Shown piece by piece: positions 1 through 9,847 of a stretch of 64,000 nt of DNA (position 1 is its first letter; every line of letters begins with the position of its first letter). The position numbers were made by a program, and so were the translations under genes. The notes under the pieces were generated by a model. The model saw nothing but the letters and a program-made list of their open reading frames with translations, was not told the DNA's origin and searched no databases. Origin of the DNA: Saussurea involucrata (lineage: Eukaryota; Streptophyta; Magnoliopsida; Asterales; Asteraceae); contig CM066327.1 in assembly GCA_033807775.1 (NCBI GenBank), forward strand, positions 76,762,795 through 76,826,794. Direction: 5' to 3'.

Positions 1-362
1 CTCATAAATTATGATAGAGATGTTCTATTGCTATAGTTAAGGATAATTCTCTTATTATTGTTATCCTTTCCATATTTTTTGTCCACTCTTGTATTATATA
101 TACTCAGTAAATTATCAACCAAAGCATGGTGAATTTTATGAAACCCTACACTAAGTAAGGTTAATCAACTTTGATATTTTTTCATGGTTTTATTAATGAT
201 CCTTTTAATAAAATATTATTGATTAAATAACTGTTAAATAAAATATAGTTCAAAAAGAGATCATAAAAAAACATCTTATAAGATCCTCCTAAAAATATTT
301 TATAAAATTATATATGCTTTTCAGATTTTACGAACAAATCATATATAGTTAAGACAACATAC
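1..362. other. AT-rich intergenic stretch
   Basis: AT-rich sequence with no coding pattern, no terminal repeats and no recognisable RNA gene. It ends at the TTA that flanks the following MITE. Confidence 0.6.
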
Positions 363-746
363 TTAGGGGTGTTTGGGATTGTTTATTTAAATGGCTTATT
401 AACTCATTCTGGTACCTGTAATAAAAAAAAAATTAGTGTTTGCAAGGGAAAAATAAATAAATGCTTATACCGGTTTAGCACCGTAGTAAGGAGTTTTTGA
501 TAAGTCACCCAATTCTAACTTATTAACTTATTTGAAACAACTTATCAGTTTTTCTTATATGGTGTCAAACCGGAGTTTTATAAAAAGTGTTTGGATTACG
601 TTATGGCGGTACCAAAACGTAATAGGTTGATAAGTTATTTTTTAGGGAGTGTTTGGGATTACTAAAAATCCCTTATTACCGGCACCATGCAGGAATAAGT
701 TAATATAAGTCACTTCATTATAACTTATTAACTTATTTGAAGCAAC

Positions 747-3700
747 CACAGTGTCCTTGGGGGAAGGCGGGTTGAGCCCATGGCCCGTAAAAATTAGGGG
801 CCCGAAAAAAACAGTTTATATTATTAGTTCAAAAATTATTTTTGATAAAATACTAGTTTACTATGGGTAATTTTGAATGTTTCGACCTTTGTAGTGGATG
901 ATGTTAGGGCCCAAATTCATAAAAGAAAGAGGCCCAACTTAGTTAACCTAACAGGCCAACACGCAGACATGCACACTTTCACGCATGCAGGCATACTCTT
1001 GGTCTCTCATTTATCGAATCCAACAGTCGACACCTAAATTCCTAATAATGGACGATTCCACGGTTTCTGATTTTCTAAGCGATATGTGACATTTTAATTC
1101 ATCAACGGTAAATCGGCGTTTGGCGAGTACTACAATGAAAACTCTGATCCTCAAACTTAATTTACAGGTTTGACAAGTTAAATACATACTTTCGGTTCTT
1201 ATATTTCAGTTAGATTTCATGGCTTCTGGCTTATGTAGTTCGATTTATAGGATTCAAGTTCGATTTTTCATTGATTTTTTAGTTTGTCATTCAAGTTCGA
1301 TTTCTGTAATCATATTAAATACATACTTTCGTTCTGATTTGTCACTTGTCAGAGAGAGTTCTGTTTTGATTTCGAGTCCAAGCTTCAAGAATCATTTCAA
1401 TTGTTCCTCGCCATTCACTCAGTGGGTTTAGGTCAATGGTTTAAAGGTATCGTATCATTGTTATTGTATCAATTTCTTTCTCTAAACACTAGGTAAACTT
1501 TTGGGGACTATTTGTGCTTAAATTTTCTTAAATGGCTGACTACAATTTACTGAAAATCGCAGTTGACCTATTCCATTCTTCGGTATTCGATAATCCAAAC
1601 TCAGGTGCCTTTGTTCATTTTTACATTTAGTTTGTTCATTTTTACATTGAGTTTGTTTACTTGTTAAATGTTGATCATGTTGCCTAAAAAGTACAAGTAC
1701 TTGTCTGGAAGTGAGAAAAGAAAAAAAAGAAAGTTAGATGAACAATTGAAACAGTCACAAAAATGAGTTATGGATTTGTTAAGGTCGTAGGTTCTTCTAA
1801 TGAAAACTTAGAGGAATTAGATGAACATGATGTTGAGAACCGAAATATGAGTGAACATGATGTTGAGCACCCAAATATGAGTGAACATGAGGTCCCCAAG
1901 ACCCCAATTGAAAACTTATCCGTAGATGATCAATCATTTCCGTTTATTGATATTTGTGATCCTAGAAATTGGGATAATCTTGTTACTAATTCAAGAGACA
2001 TCCTAGTTGAAAAGGACATGTTAGAGAATTGGGTATCATGTTTCCTTTAGATAACATGTCTATACATTTTTCATGTACTTATTATGATAGAAAGTTAAAT
2101 AATGGTGAAACTAGTGATCGTAAATGGCTACTTTATTCAAAATATGAGGATAAAGTGTCTTGTTCAAATCCAAGAATTATAGAAATGCAATAGCTAACGA
2201 AGGATTTAGAGATTAGAAGCATCTTGGTGAGAGACTTAAAGACCATGAGAATAGTATTGAGCATATGAGTAACATGTTATCTTGGAATGAACTAAGAGTA
2301 AGACTAGATACAAACCAAACCATTGATAAAGATTTACAACAAGAGATTTTAAAAGAGAAATAACGTTGGAGACAAGTCTTATTAAGAATAATTGCCGTTG
2401 TGAAATGTCTTGCTAAATATTCTTTGCCTTTTAGAGGATCTAATGAGAAGTTGTATCAACATAGTAATGGTAATTTTTTGGGGTTGATTAAAATGAATGG
2501 AGAATTTGATGTGGTTATTCAAGATCATATTAGACACATTCAAAATCATGAAATTCATTTTCATTATCTCGGTCCTAGAATTCAAAATGAGTTGATTTCT
2601 CTTTTAGCTCATAATGTTAAAAGTTCTATCATAAAGATTATCAAAGATGCTAAATATTTTTATGTAATTCTTATTTGTACACCGGGTGTGAGCCATCAAG
2701 AGCACATGAGTTTAATAGTATGATGTGTGAATATGTCTAGTAATGACATAAAAATAGAAGAGTATTTTGTAGAATTTTTAAAGGTTCATGATACGTCAGG
2801 TGTAATTGTTCAATGAATTATTAGATGTACTTAAATATCTCGACCTTAGTGTTGACGTTATGAGGGGTCAAGGTTATGACAATGGTTCCAACATGAGGGG
2901 AAACACCAAGGGGTACAAAACCGATTACTTGAAGTTAATCCAAAAGCATATATATATGACATTTGCTTGTCTTAGTCTTATTCTTACGCTTAGTGATAGT
3001 ACAACGCATATAAACATTATTTTCCAATTCTATAAAAAGATGGAAGGTGTTAGTTGATAATGTGTCAAACTTAACTGTAAAATCTTTATGCAACACACGT
3101 TGGGAAAGTAGAGTCAAAGTGTTAAGGAAATTAGATTTCAGGCTCCTCAAATAAGATCGACTTTACTTGATTTATGCAAATCATGTGATGATGCCAATAT
3201 GAAAAGTGAAGCGAAAGTTTGGTAAGTGCAATTGAAAATTTTGAGTTTTTACTTGGCATGGTTATTTGGTATGATATTTTATTTGTGATAAGCATGGTTA
3301 GTAAAAAGTTGCAATTAAAATCTATGTGCATTAATGCTACCATGGAACACTTTAAAGATGTAATAAACTATTTTGAAAAGTATATGATTGACGGGTTTGT
3401 ATCAAGTATGGATACCGCTAAAAAATAGCATGTGAAATGAACATAGATCCTACATTTTTAATTAAGCGTCGTATTATTAGGAAAAAAGAATTTGATGCAA
3501 GTAATCATGGAGAAGAAATGCAAGCATCGGAAGAGGAAAATTTTAGAATTAATTGTTTTCTAACCATTGTGGATATGGCAATTTTCTTCGCTGAATAATA
3601 GATTTGAGCAACTAAAGATATTTGTAAGTATCTTTGGATTCTTATTTGATTCGGATAAACTAAAGCCATTGGATGAGAATGAATTGATGAAGTGTTTTGT

Positions 3701-4222
3701 TAATTTTGGTGATACTTTTTCTCATAATAATATGGCGGATGTTGATGTAAATGATCTTTATCTTAATTAAAGGTGTTGCAGGTGACTTTGCCATCTAAAT
3801 CAACGTTGACAATTGAAATTCTTGATTTTGTCAAAGTTGTAGATTGTTATCCTAATGTTTCGGTTGCTTACAGAATTATGTTGACAGTACCTGTGACCGT
3901 AGCATCTGCCGAAAAGCGTTTTTCAAAGTTGAAGTTATGGAAGACATACTTGAGGTCATCCATGTCACAAGAAAGGTTGAACATATTGGCAATATTATGC
4001 ATGGAAAAAGATATGCTAGATAAAATTGATTTAGAATGTATTGTTGATGATATTGCATCCAAAAATGCTCAAAGAAGCTATTTTATGTGAATTATTAGTA
4101 TTTATCACATGAGAGTTTGTTTTTAATGATAAAAATATTTATTTAAGATTTGTTCGTTACATATTGTGGGACCAAAATTTACAAATCGTTCAGGGCCCAA
4201 AAAAATACTAGAAACGGGCATG
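747..4222 (+). mobile_element. hAT element (ZMYM/TTF-type), decayed
   Basis: The body between 747 and 4222 interrupts the surrounding MITE and is flanked by an imperfect 8-bp duplication, GAAGCAAC (739-746) and GAAACAAC (4223-4230). Eight bp is the hAT duplication length. GGGCCC-rich subterminal sequence occurs near both ends (about 778-806 and 4190-4200). The interior encodes fragments of a TTF/ZMYM-type hAT transposase. The termini are diverged, so a canonical short TIR is not clear. The uninterrupted MITE copy at 512-553 reads across the insertion point, which independently supports these limits. Confidence 0.75.
1763..4090 (+). pseudogene. hAT transposase pseudogene (DUF4371 and C-terminal dimerisation domain)
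   Basis: Fragments in shifting frames follow the order of the plant ZMYM/TTF-type hAT proteins. 1763-2050 is the N-terminal linker ending in DICDPRNWDNL and VEKDMLENW. 2400-2723 is the DUF4371 core (LPFRGSNEKLYQ, HYLGPRIQNELI). 2806-2920 has the catalytic-region motif RGQGYDNGSNMRG. 3773-4090 is the hAT C-terminal dimerisation domain (VTVASAEKRFSKLKLWKTYLR). Stops and frameshifts separate all of these, for example at 2048, 2721 and 3055. The family uses the protein as a DNA transposase in the nucleus; this copy cannot make one. The N-terminal zinc finger is not seen. Confidence 0.85.
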
Positions 4223-4538
4223 GAAACAACTTATCATTTTTTTTGTTCATTTTACATGTATAACAATACCGAACGCTCCCTAAAAAACAACTTATCAACT
4301 CCTTATGTTTTGGTACCATAAGTTAAGCCAAACATTTTTTTTATAAAACTCAGATTTAATACTACATGAGTTGATAAACACCTTTAAAAAAGAAAACATA
4401 AGTTGTTTTAAACAATCCCAAACACCCCTTAAAAGATAAATTAGCAAATATACGCTTTGAAGCTACTGGCAACAATTTCTTTAATGACAAAATCATGACC
4501 AAACTAAACCAAATTGGATGGTTTGACAATTTCTAAAA

Positions 4539-5283
4539 GGGAAAAGTCTAGAAAAACCCAACAAACTATCCAGGTTTGCATGGTTATGTCCCTAAACTAT
4601 TTTTTTGAATGAAAAAACCATTAAACTTTTTCATTTTGAATTATTAAGTCCTTAAACTACTTTTTGGATGAAAAAACCATTAAACTTTTTCATTTTGAAT
4701 GATCAAGTCCCTGAACATTTTTGTTAAAAATATAAATCACCGAACTTTTAAAAAATTCCTATAACCGACTAAAAATGTTTTAAAATTAAAAAAAAATCTG
4801 TTTCCAAACCTTGCGTCATTCAGACTCCACGCAATAACCGAGGAAAACAGTTTGATAGATGATATGTAGAACAGAGAATGACGAGGAGTGGCGAGGGGGA
4901 GCGGTATCGTTGTTTGCTAGGAGTTTGAATGACGTACGGTTTGTAAACGGTAAAACCCATTTTGATTTTATTCTACTTTAAAAAATTTCTAGTCGGTTAC
5001 ATGTAGTTTTTTTGTTGTTAAAACGATGTACGTAACCAACTTTGAAAGTTCGATGATTTATTTATTAAAAAAACGTTCAAGGACTTAATGATCCAAAATG
5101 AAAAAGTTTAATGCTTTTTTCATTCAAAGTGAGAAGTTTTAATGATTTTTTCACTCAAAAAAATAGTTTAGGGACTTAATCGTTCAAAATGAGAAAGTTT
5201 AATGGTTTTTTATTCAGAAAAATAGTTTAAGGACTTAACCATTCAAAATGAGATAGTTTGTTGGGTTTTTTTGAACTTTTCCC
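4539..5283. mobile_element. MULE-type MITE (745 bp) with perfect 9-bp TSD
   Basis: Terminal inverted repeats of about 32 bp begin GGGAAAAGTCTAGAAAAACC at 4539 and end, reversed, at 5283 with a few mismatches. The element is flanked by an exact 9-bp direct repeat, TTTCTAAAA (4530-4538 and 5284-5292), the duplication length typical of Mutator-like elements. The interior has no ORF. It consists of inward-facing repeats of a phrase of the type ACTTAATNNTTCAAAATGA, several copies on each arm, so most of the element could fold back on itself. Confidence 0.85.
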
Positions 5284-5292
5284 TTTCTAAAA

Positions 5293-6179
5293 CTAAGCTG
5301 AACTATTATGATCCAACTCAAAATAAACAAAACTATGTGGTTTGTTGATTTTATGACCTATAATTTGTCTCAATTATTTTGTTCATATAAATTATAAAAT
5401 ACAAGTATCATCTTATAATTTCACAACAATATTTAAATTATTCTGTTTTTATAATAAAAAGTACCTAGTGGTGCATCATATCTTATCTTGTATTAAACTC
5501 TTGTTCATATTTTCTAACATTTTTGTTATAAAACTAAATTATTTATCTTTATAATTAGATTAAAATAGTCAAATAGATAGAAAATTACCCATGATGGGAA
5601 GCTTATGAATACCTTTTTTAGTAGAGTATTGGGTTTGGGTGATGCATGACACATAATATATGTTTGTTATTTGTTTGATTGGTTTTTATGGGTTCATTAA
5701 CCTTTTCCTTTATGGATATAAAGTAGAATTCATTTAACTTATAGTGATTTATTTTCAGATATCTTAAAAAGTTATTTATTATTATATAGAAGTTATAATG
5801 GTTACGGTATAAAAAACACAAACATACACACACACATATGTCATATATCATATGTATATAGTATAGGGGAAGGGGTTGGAGTGAAGGATCATGTGAGAAG
5901 TTGAACATGAGAAGCGTAAGAAGTAGATCTGAATCATTGATCACTTTTAATCTCAAGTCCACATATGACTCACGCTTGATACGGGGAACAATTTGGTGTA
6001 TCTCAGTGTATCTTATCTCGTAGTATCTTATCTCGGTGCATATCATCCTAATGTGCATCAAATGGTTGATAATCAATTCTCACGTTTGTCATGTTAACTC
6101 AACTTCTCACCAAAACCCAGCCCAAGGGTTGTATAGGTAGCGTAAGGATGGATGAAGAGTCTATAACTAGCTATTACAT
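5293..6179. other. AT-rich intergenic stretch
   Basis: No gene or repeat boundary is recognised here. A short CA/AC-rich microsatellite lies near 5815-5838. The long open frame on the minus strand (about 5618-6076) has no familiar motif and low-complexity composition, so it is not called as a gene. Confidence 0.5.
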
Positions 6180-8074
6180 TGTAACAACCCAAAACTCAAA
6201 GTAGCAATAATATAAAATATTGCCAAAATGACCCCAAAATCAACAAGTCAAAAATTCAAATACATTCCAAATGTTTGCAGCGGGTAGTCACCTCCACAAA
6301 TGAAATTTATAAAATAAACTAAGTCCGGAAAGGCTAATCAATGAACCACTAATCACCACTTTTATCTCCTAGGCTTCGGGTTCACACATTGCTTTTACCT
6401 TTGCTAGAGCTCTCACTAATGTGCTTAACTGCTTACCTGAAAATGCCTTTCAGTTTTATAAAAGAGAGGCTTAGGGGTCATTTACCTAATCACTTACCCA
6501 GGTAAGTGCTTAACGGTAAAATCAACACTATCGCTTACTTCGCGGGTAATATTTTAGTCCACCAAAATGGCATCATATGCAACAATTTAGCCGGTAAGCG
6601 CTAACCGTGGTAAGAGTCGTCGCACTCACTTATCGGGTAAGACTCTCGGTCCTTACTTTCAACTCTGGGTCCTTGCTTCCGCTCTTACCGGGTAAGATTC
6701 TTGGTCCTTCCCATATTCATCTGGTAAGCTAATGTGACTTGGTAAGCACTTACCCGGGTAAGCGCTTTATAAACGGCCCCTTAGACCGAAGATCTAGTAA
6801 GTTCCCTCTAATAATAACGTTCACGCCACAAAAGATCACTATGTGCAAGTTATAAAAGGGGTAATAATGATTCACATGATAAACAGTTATGCACACTTCC
6901 ATCACACGTAGATGGCACACACTTATGGTCACGTACACCTATGACAACGTGTTCGACTCATATTTGCCTTTAGATGAAGGACATGAAATGAATTCATGCA
7001 TTCTATTTGGGTCACACCTCCCATAAAAAGCCATCACGCGCCCGCCCCAATGAATGCATACTTTAAAAATGGCGATCAAGTTCCAACCATGAAGTATTAA
7101 AATATAAAACAAGCATCTTAATAAACCAATGTGCATAATCGATGCTCATTTATAAACATAAATAGGTAAGGAAAACTAACATGTTGTCCAAACCTAAATT
7201 ACACACTTGTAAACTAAAAATTCGCAAATCGAACACCTAAATTAACCGCCATATGAATGGTGTTAAACCATCGTAAAACCATTTATTACAACCCCTTATA
7301 CAATCCCTCAACGGATGCCTCGAACCTAGCCCAAAATGAGAAACGATGAAAGAAATGCACAAGGCAGTGGCTAAAGCGGGTTTCCAACACCCTTACTCGC
7401 TTGAAAGTCGCTTTAGTCACCTGCATGATTTTCCTCAAAAAAATCCAACTTGCAACTCTTGCCAAATTCCTCTTAAATCGATTTTTATGGCCTAAAATCA
7501 AGGGAATCAATGTCTAAAACCATCCTAACCATCAATCCAACTATAAAACATGATTTAATCCATCCCATTCCATCTATGAACAATGATTTCAAACCCTTTA
7601 AACTTGAAATCTTTAAACTCTTGCTTAAACCATAACAATGGTGAGTGTAATAAAAGAAATCATTTGGAAACAAACAAGAACCAAACCAAATCAATAATCC
7701 ATTGAGATTTTAAATCAAATAACTGAAAGGAATTAGAAATCCTCATCTAGAATCCAAAACCTCAAAAGAAGAAGGTTTCTAGATATAGATCATACCTCCA
7801 TTGATGGTGACATTAGGCTAGAAGGGAAGAAGATTGCCTTAGGGTGAAGATGATGACTTGAATACTTCCATATTTCACGAAGTTCAAGAGAGTCAATCAC
7901 TCTTTCTATCCCAAATTCTCCAGCCGTCACACACATTAAACGAGAAGGAAAAGAGAGTTTACTCCCCTTCATTCTCGTATTTTCATATTCAACCCCTACA
8001 AAGGAGATTAACTTACACCACATCCCTAATACTTCCATAATTGTTAAATAAGCAAGATAGTGGTTATTACAACA
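6180..8074 (-). repeat. 3' LTR of chromovirus A (minus strand)
   Basis: On the plus strand the LTR begins TGTAACAACCC (6180) and ends TTACAACA (8074); on the minus strand it therefore starts TGTTGTAATAACC and ends TGTTACA. On the minus strand it is immediately preceded by a polypurine tract (8075-8085) and the integrase C-terminus, so it is the 3' LTR of a Ty3/gypsy chromovirus. It contains a nested 307-bp MITE. The 5' part of the parent element is missing, so no target duplication can be tested. Confidence 0.75.
6474..6780. mobile_element. Harbinger-type MITE inside the chromovirus LTR
   Basis: The 307-bp element starts GGGGTCATTTACC and ends, reversed, GGGGCCGTTTATAAAG, with TTA at 6471-6473 and 6781-6783. 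Its interior is built from repeats of the palindromic word CTTACCCGGGTAAG and variants (near 6500, 6630, 6690 and 6750). There is no coding capacity. Confidence 0.8.
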
Positions 8075-8086
8075 CCTCCCCCCTTA
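8075..8086 (-). other. Polypurine tract of chromovirus A
   Basis: On the minus strand the sequence reads TTAAGGGGGGAGG directly before the LTR start TGTTG. This is the plus-strand primer position of LTR retroelements and fixes the orientation of the element. Confidence 0.75.
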
Positions 8087-8099
8087 AATAAATTATGTC

Positions 8100-8374
8100 C
8101 CTTGAATTCTATTGGTGAGAAAAAGATGAAATTTGTACCTCATTTTCGACTCCACCTCCCAACTTGCCTCTTGTCCTTTATGGAATCTCCATTAAACCTC
8201 TACGAGACCAATTTCTCTATTTCTCCACTTCTTGAACATACGGCCCATAATCTCCTCCGACTTCTCGATATAATTCAACTTCTCATCAATCTTCCTTTAT
8301 TGCAAAGGAATTACCATACCGACTTCTGCCAAATACTCCCTGAAATTAGATGCATGAATAGTATGGTGGATACT
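8100..8374 (-). pseudogene. Chromovirus A integrase C-terminus, distal piece
   Basis: On the minus strand, from 8374 down, the sequence encodes the segment typical of the end of Ty3/gypsy chromovirus integrases. It has FREYLAEVGMVIPL, then IDEKLNYIEKSEEI, then RNREIGLVEV, and after a frameshift HKGQEASWEVESKM, which resembles the chromodomain-like tail (EATWE in the family). A stop (TAA) follows VIPLQ. This is the same reading region as 20601-20900; the two were separated by the Athila insertion. The family protein inserts element DNA into chromatin, but this copy is broken. Confidence 0.75.
8313..8374. repeat. 62-bp flanking direct repeat, left copy
   Basis: Identical to 20601-20662. It is chromovirus A integrase coding sequence, duplicated on the two sides of Athila A. 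Confidence 0.92.
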
Positions 8375-8376
8375 TG

Positions 8377-8399
8377 ATAATGTCGATCTTCGACATTAT
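8377..8399 (+). promoter_or_regulatory. Terminal U3 hairpin of Athila A LTR
   Basis: A perfect 10-bp stem (ATAATGTCGA with TCGACATTAT) encloses loop TCT directly after the LTR terminal TG. It is repeated in the 3' LTR at 19561-19583. Athila B has a hairpin in the same place with different paired bases (57447-57469). The function is unknown. Confidence 0.7.
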
Positions 8400-8562
8400 T
8401 TTTAATCCTAAACTGGGTGGTTTACGCGTGTCTTCAAGTGAAATACAGGTATTTGACGGGTTTTTGGTGAGAAAGTACAGGTTTAAGCATTATTGTCCAG
8501 AAGAGCAACAGATTTGAGTTCCGAAGCTGAAAACGAGAAAAATTGAGAAAATGAGAAACAGA

Positions 8563-8692
8563 AGCCGGCGCCAGTCTTGGCGCCAGCCAACTGGCGCCGC
8601 CATCCGCGCCAAGAATCTAAACAGAAGTTGGCACCCGTCATGGCGCCAGTCCATCCGCGCCGGTGCTGGCCCCGACGCCCAGTTCTTTAAAA
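8563..8692 (+). promoter_or_regulatory. GGCGCC palindrome array and TATA-like box, putative LTR promoter
   Basis: Four GGCGCC words plus several GCGCC/CCGCGCC relatives lie within about 115 bp, then TTTAAAA at 8686-8692. Position and composition suggest a core promoter near the U3/R border. The transcription start itself cannot be seen. A homologous block recurs at 15693-15725. Confidence 0.5.
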
Positions 8693-9647
8693 CTCCTTCT
8701 CTTAGTAGGGTTTGGAACTTTTTTTGACACACGGACGACGACGGCTGGCCAAGGGGCGATTTTTGGAGGAGAAACAGAGATCTTTGAGAAGGTGAACACG
8801 AGGGAAACAGATTGTGAAGAGAAATCAAAGACGATTGAGCACGTGAGATCAATGGGGGATTCTTCTCATGGAGTTATTTATTATTATCTCTATACCTTTC
8901 GGACCATGAATTCTTTGAAGCTTTTCTTTACCTTTCAGTTTCTTTTGCACACCCCAACATGAGCTAAACTACATGTTGGGGGGTTGGATGATGTTTGGGT
9001 TATTAATGTAGATTTGGATGATTTATGTTTTGGTATTAATAGATGGATGACGTTTTTGAACTCGTACTTAATGCATTTAATGAATTGATCACTTGTTAAA
9101 TGATTTCATCATTCTTGAGTATGTTTGAGAGAAGTCTCGAGATTCAGATTGGGTTCATTTGCCACCGAGAGAATTTGAATAGAGATATAAAAATTCACTC
9201 GGTGTTGTGTTCTAAATCTGTCCATTTATTCAATCGATTTATGAGATCGAAATATGAACAAGCTCAATTGAATAAATTCTTGTTGTAGCTTGAAAGAGTA
9301 CAATGAGATCGGATTTTTGCAAGTCATTAATAATTAAAACTAATCATAAATCACTATGAATTCTACTTGAATAAACCATTCGAATTCCAGCCCTTCAATC
9401 TCCCTCTTAACTTTTCCAAATCTCTCATGCATTCCAACGTTCCCGTGTGCTTTAGTTAATTTAATATTTCAGAGATCCAACCAAACCAATTTCCAATCGT
9501 TCAGTTAATAGTTTTTACAGTCATTGCGGTACTTAACACCAAGTTCATGTGGATTCGATACTCGTACTTACGTACATATTACTTGAGACGACACCGTACA
9601 CTTGCGGGTAGTCAAGGGGGGGTGTAAACCTTAACCTATCAAGTTTT

Positions 9648-9665
9648 TGGCGCCGTTGCCGGGGA
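9648..9665 (+). other. Primer-binding site (tRNA-Asp type)
   Basis: TGGCGCCGTTGCCGGGGA is the complement expected for the 3' end of plant tRNA-Asp, the primer used by Athila elements. It lies six nucleotides after the LTR end. Confidence 0.88.
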
Positions 9666-9847
9666 ACTTGTTTTGTGTTAATATCACTACCAGCTGTAGG
9701 AATTATTATATTGAGCATTTTCTTTTATTGCAATTTTAATTTTTCATTTTAATCCTCCATATTCACGATTTCGATCCAAATTCTTGCTACTGCGTTTTCC
9801 GAGAACTAACTTGTAATCTATTCTTTGCTGCAGATCACTTCTAGTTT

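Larger units (their letters stand above)
366..4428. mobile_element. PIF/Harbinger-type MITE, split by a hAT element
   Basis: The ends are inverted copies of GGGGTGTTTGGGATTGTTT (366-384 and, reversed, 4410-4428). They are flanked by TTA at 363-365 and 4429-4431, the target duplication of PIF/Harbinger elements. Homology between the arms continues inward: the block around 556-660 (GGTACCAAAACGTAAT and AGGGAGTGTTTGGGATT) reappears reversed at about 4270-4350. No transposase of this element is present. The left arm also carries a partial internal duplication, because the motif at 512-553 is repeated near 713-746. Without the inserted hAT, this would be a foldback element of under 600 bp. The family assignment rests on the TIR and TSD only. 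Confidence 0.75.
8375..9641 (+). repeat. Athila A 5' LTR
   Basis: It starts TGATAATGTC and ends CTATCA, eight nucleotides before the PBS core. Landmarks are a terminal hairpin (8377-8399), a GGCGCC-rich array (8563-8680), a TTTAAAA box (8686-8692) and a 10-bp stem CCCCAACATG/CATGTTGGGG (8952-8961 and 8972-8981). The first 640 bp differ from the 3' LTR at only scattered positions, so insertion is fairly recent relative to the rest of the window. Confidence 0.88.

Noticed and set aside
5618..6076. 152-codon open frame on the minus strand
   Set aside because: AT-rich, no familiar domain, no gene context; consistent with a chance frame in intergenic DNA.
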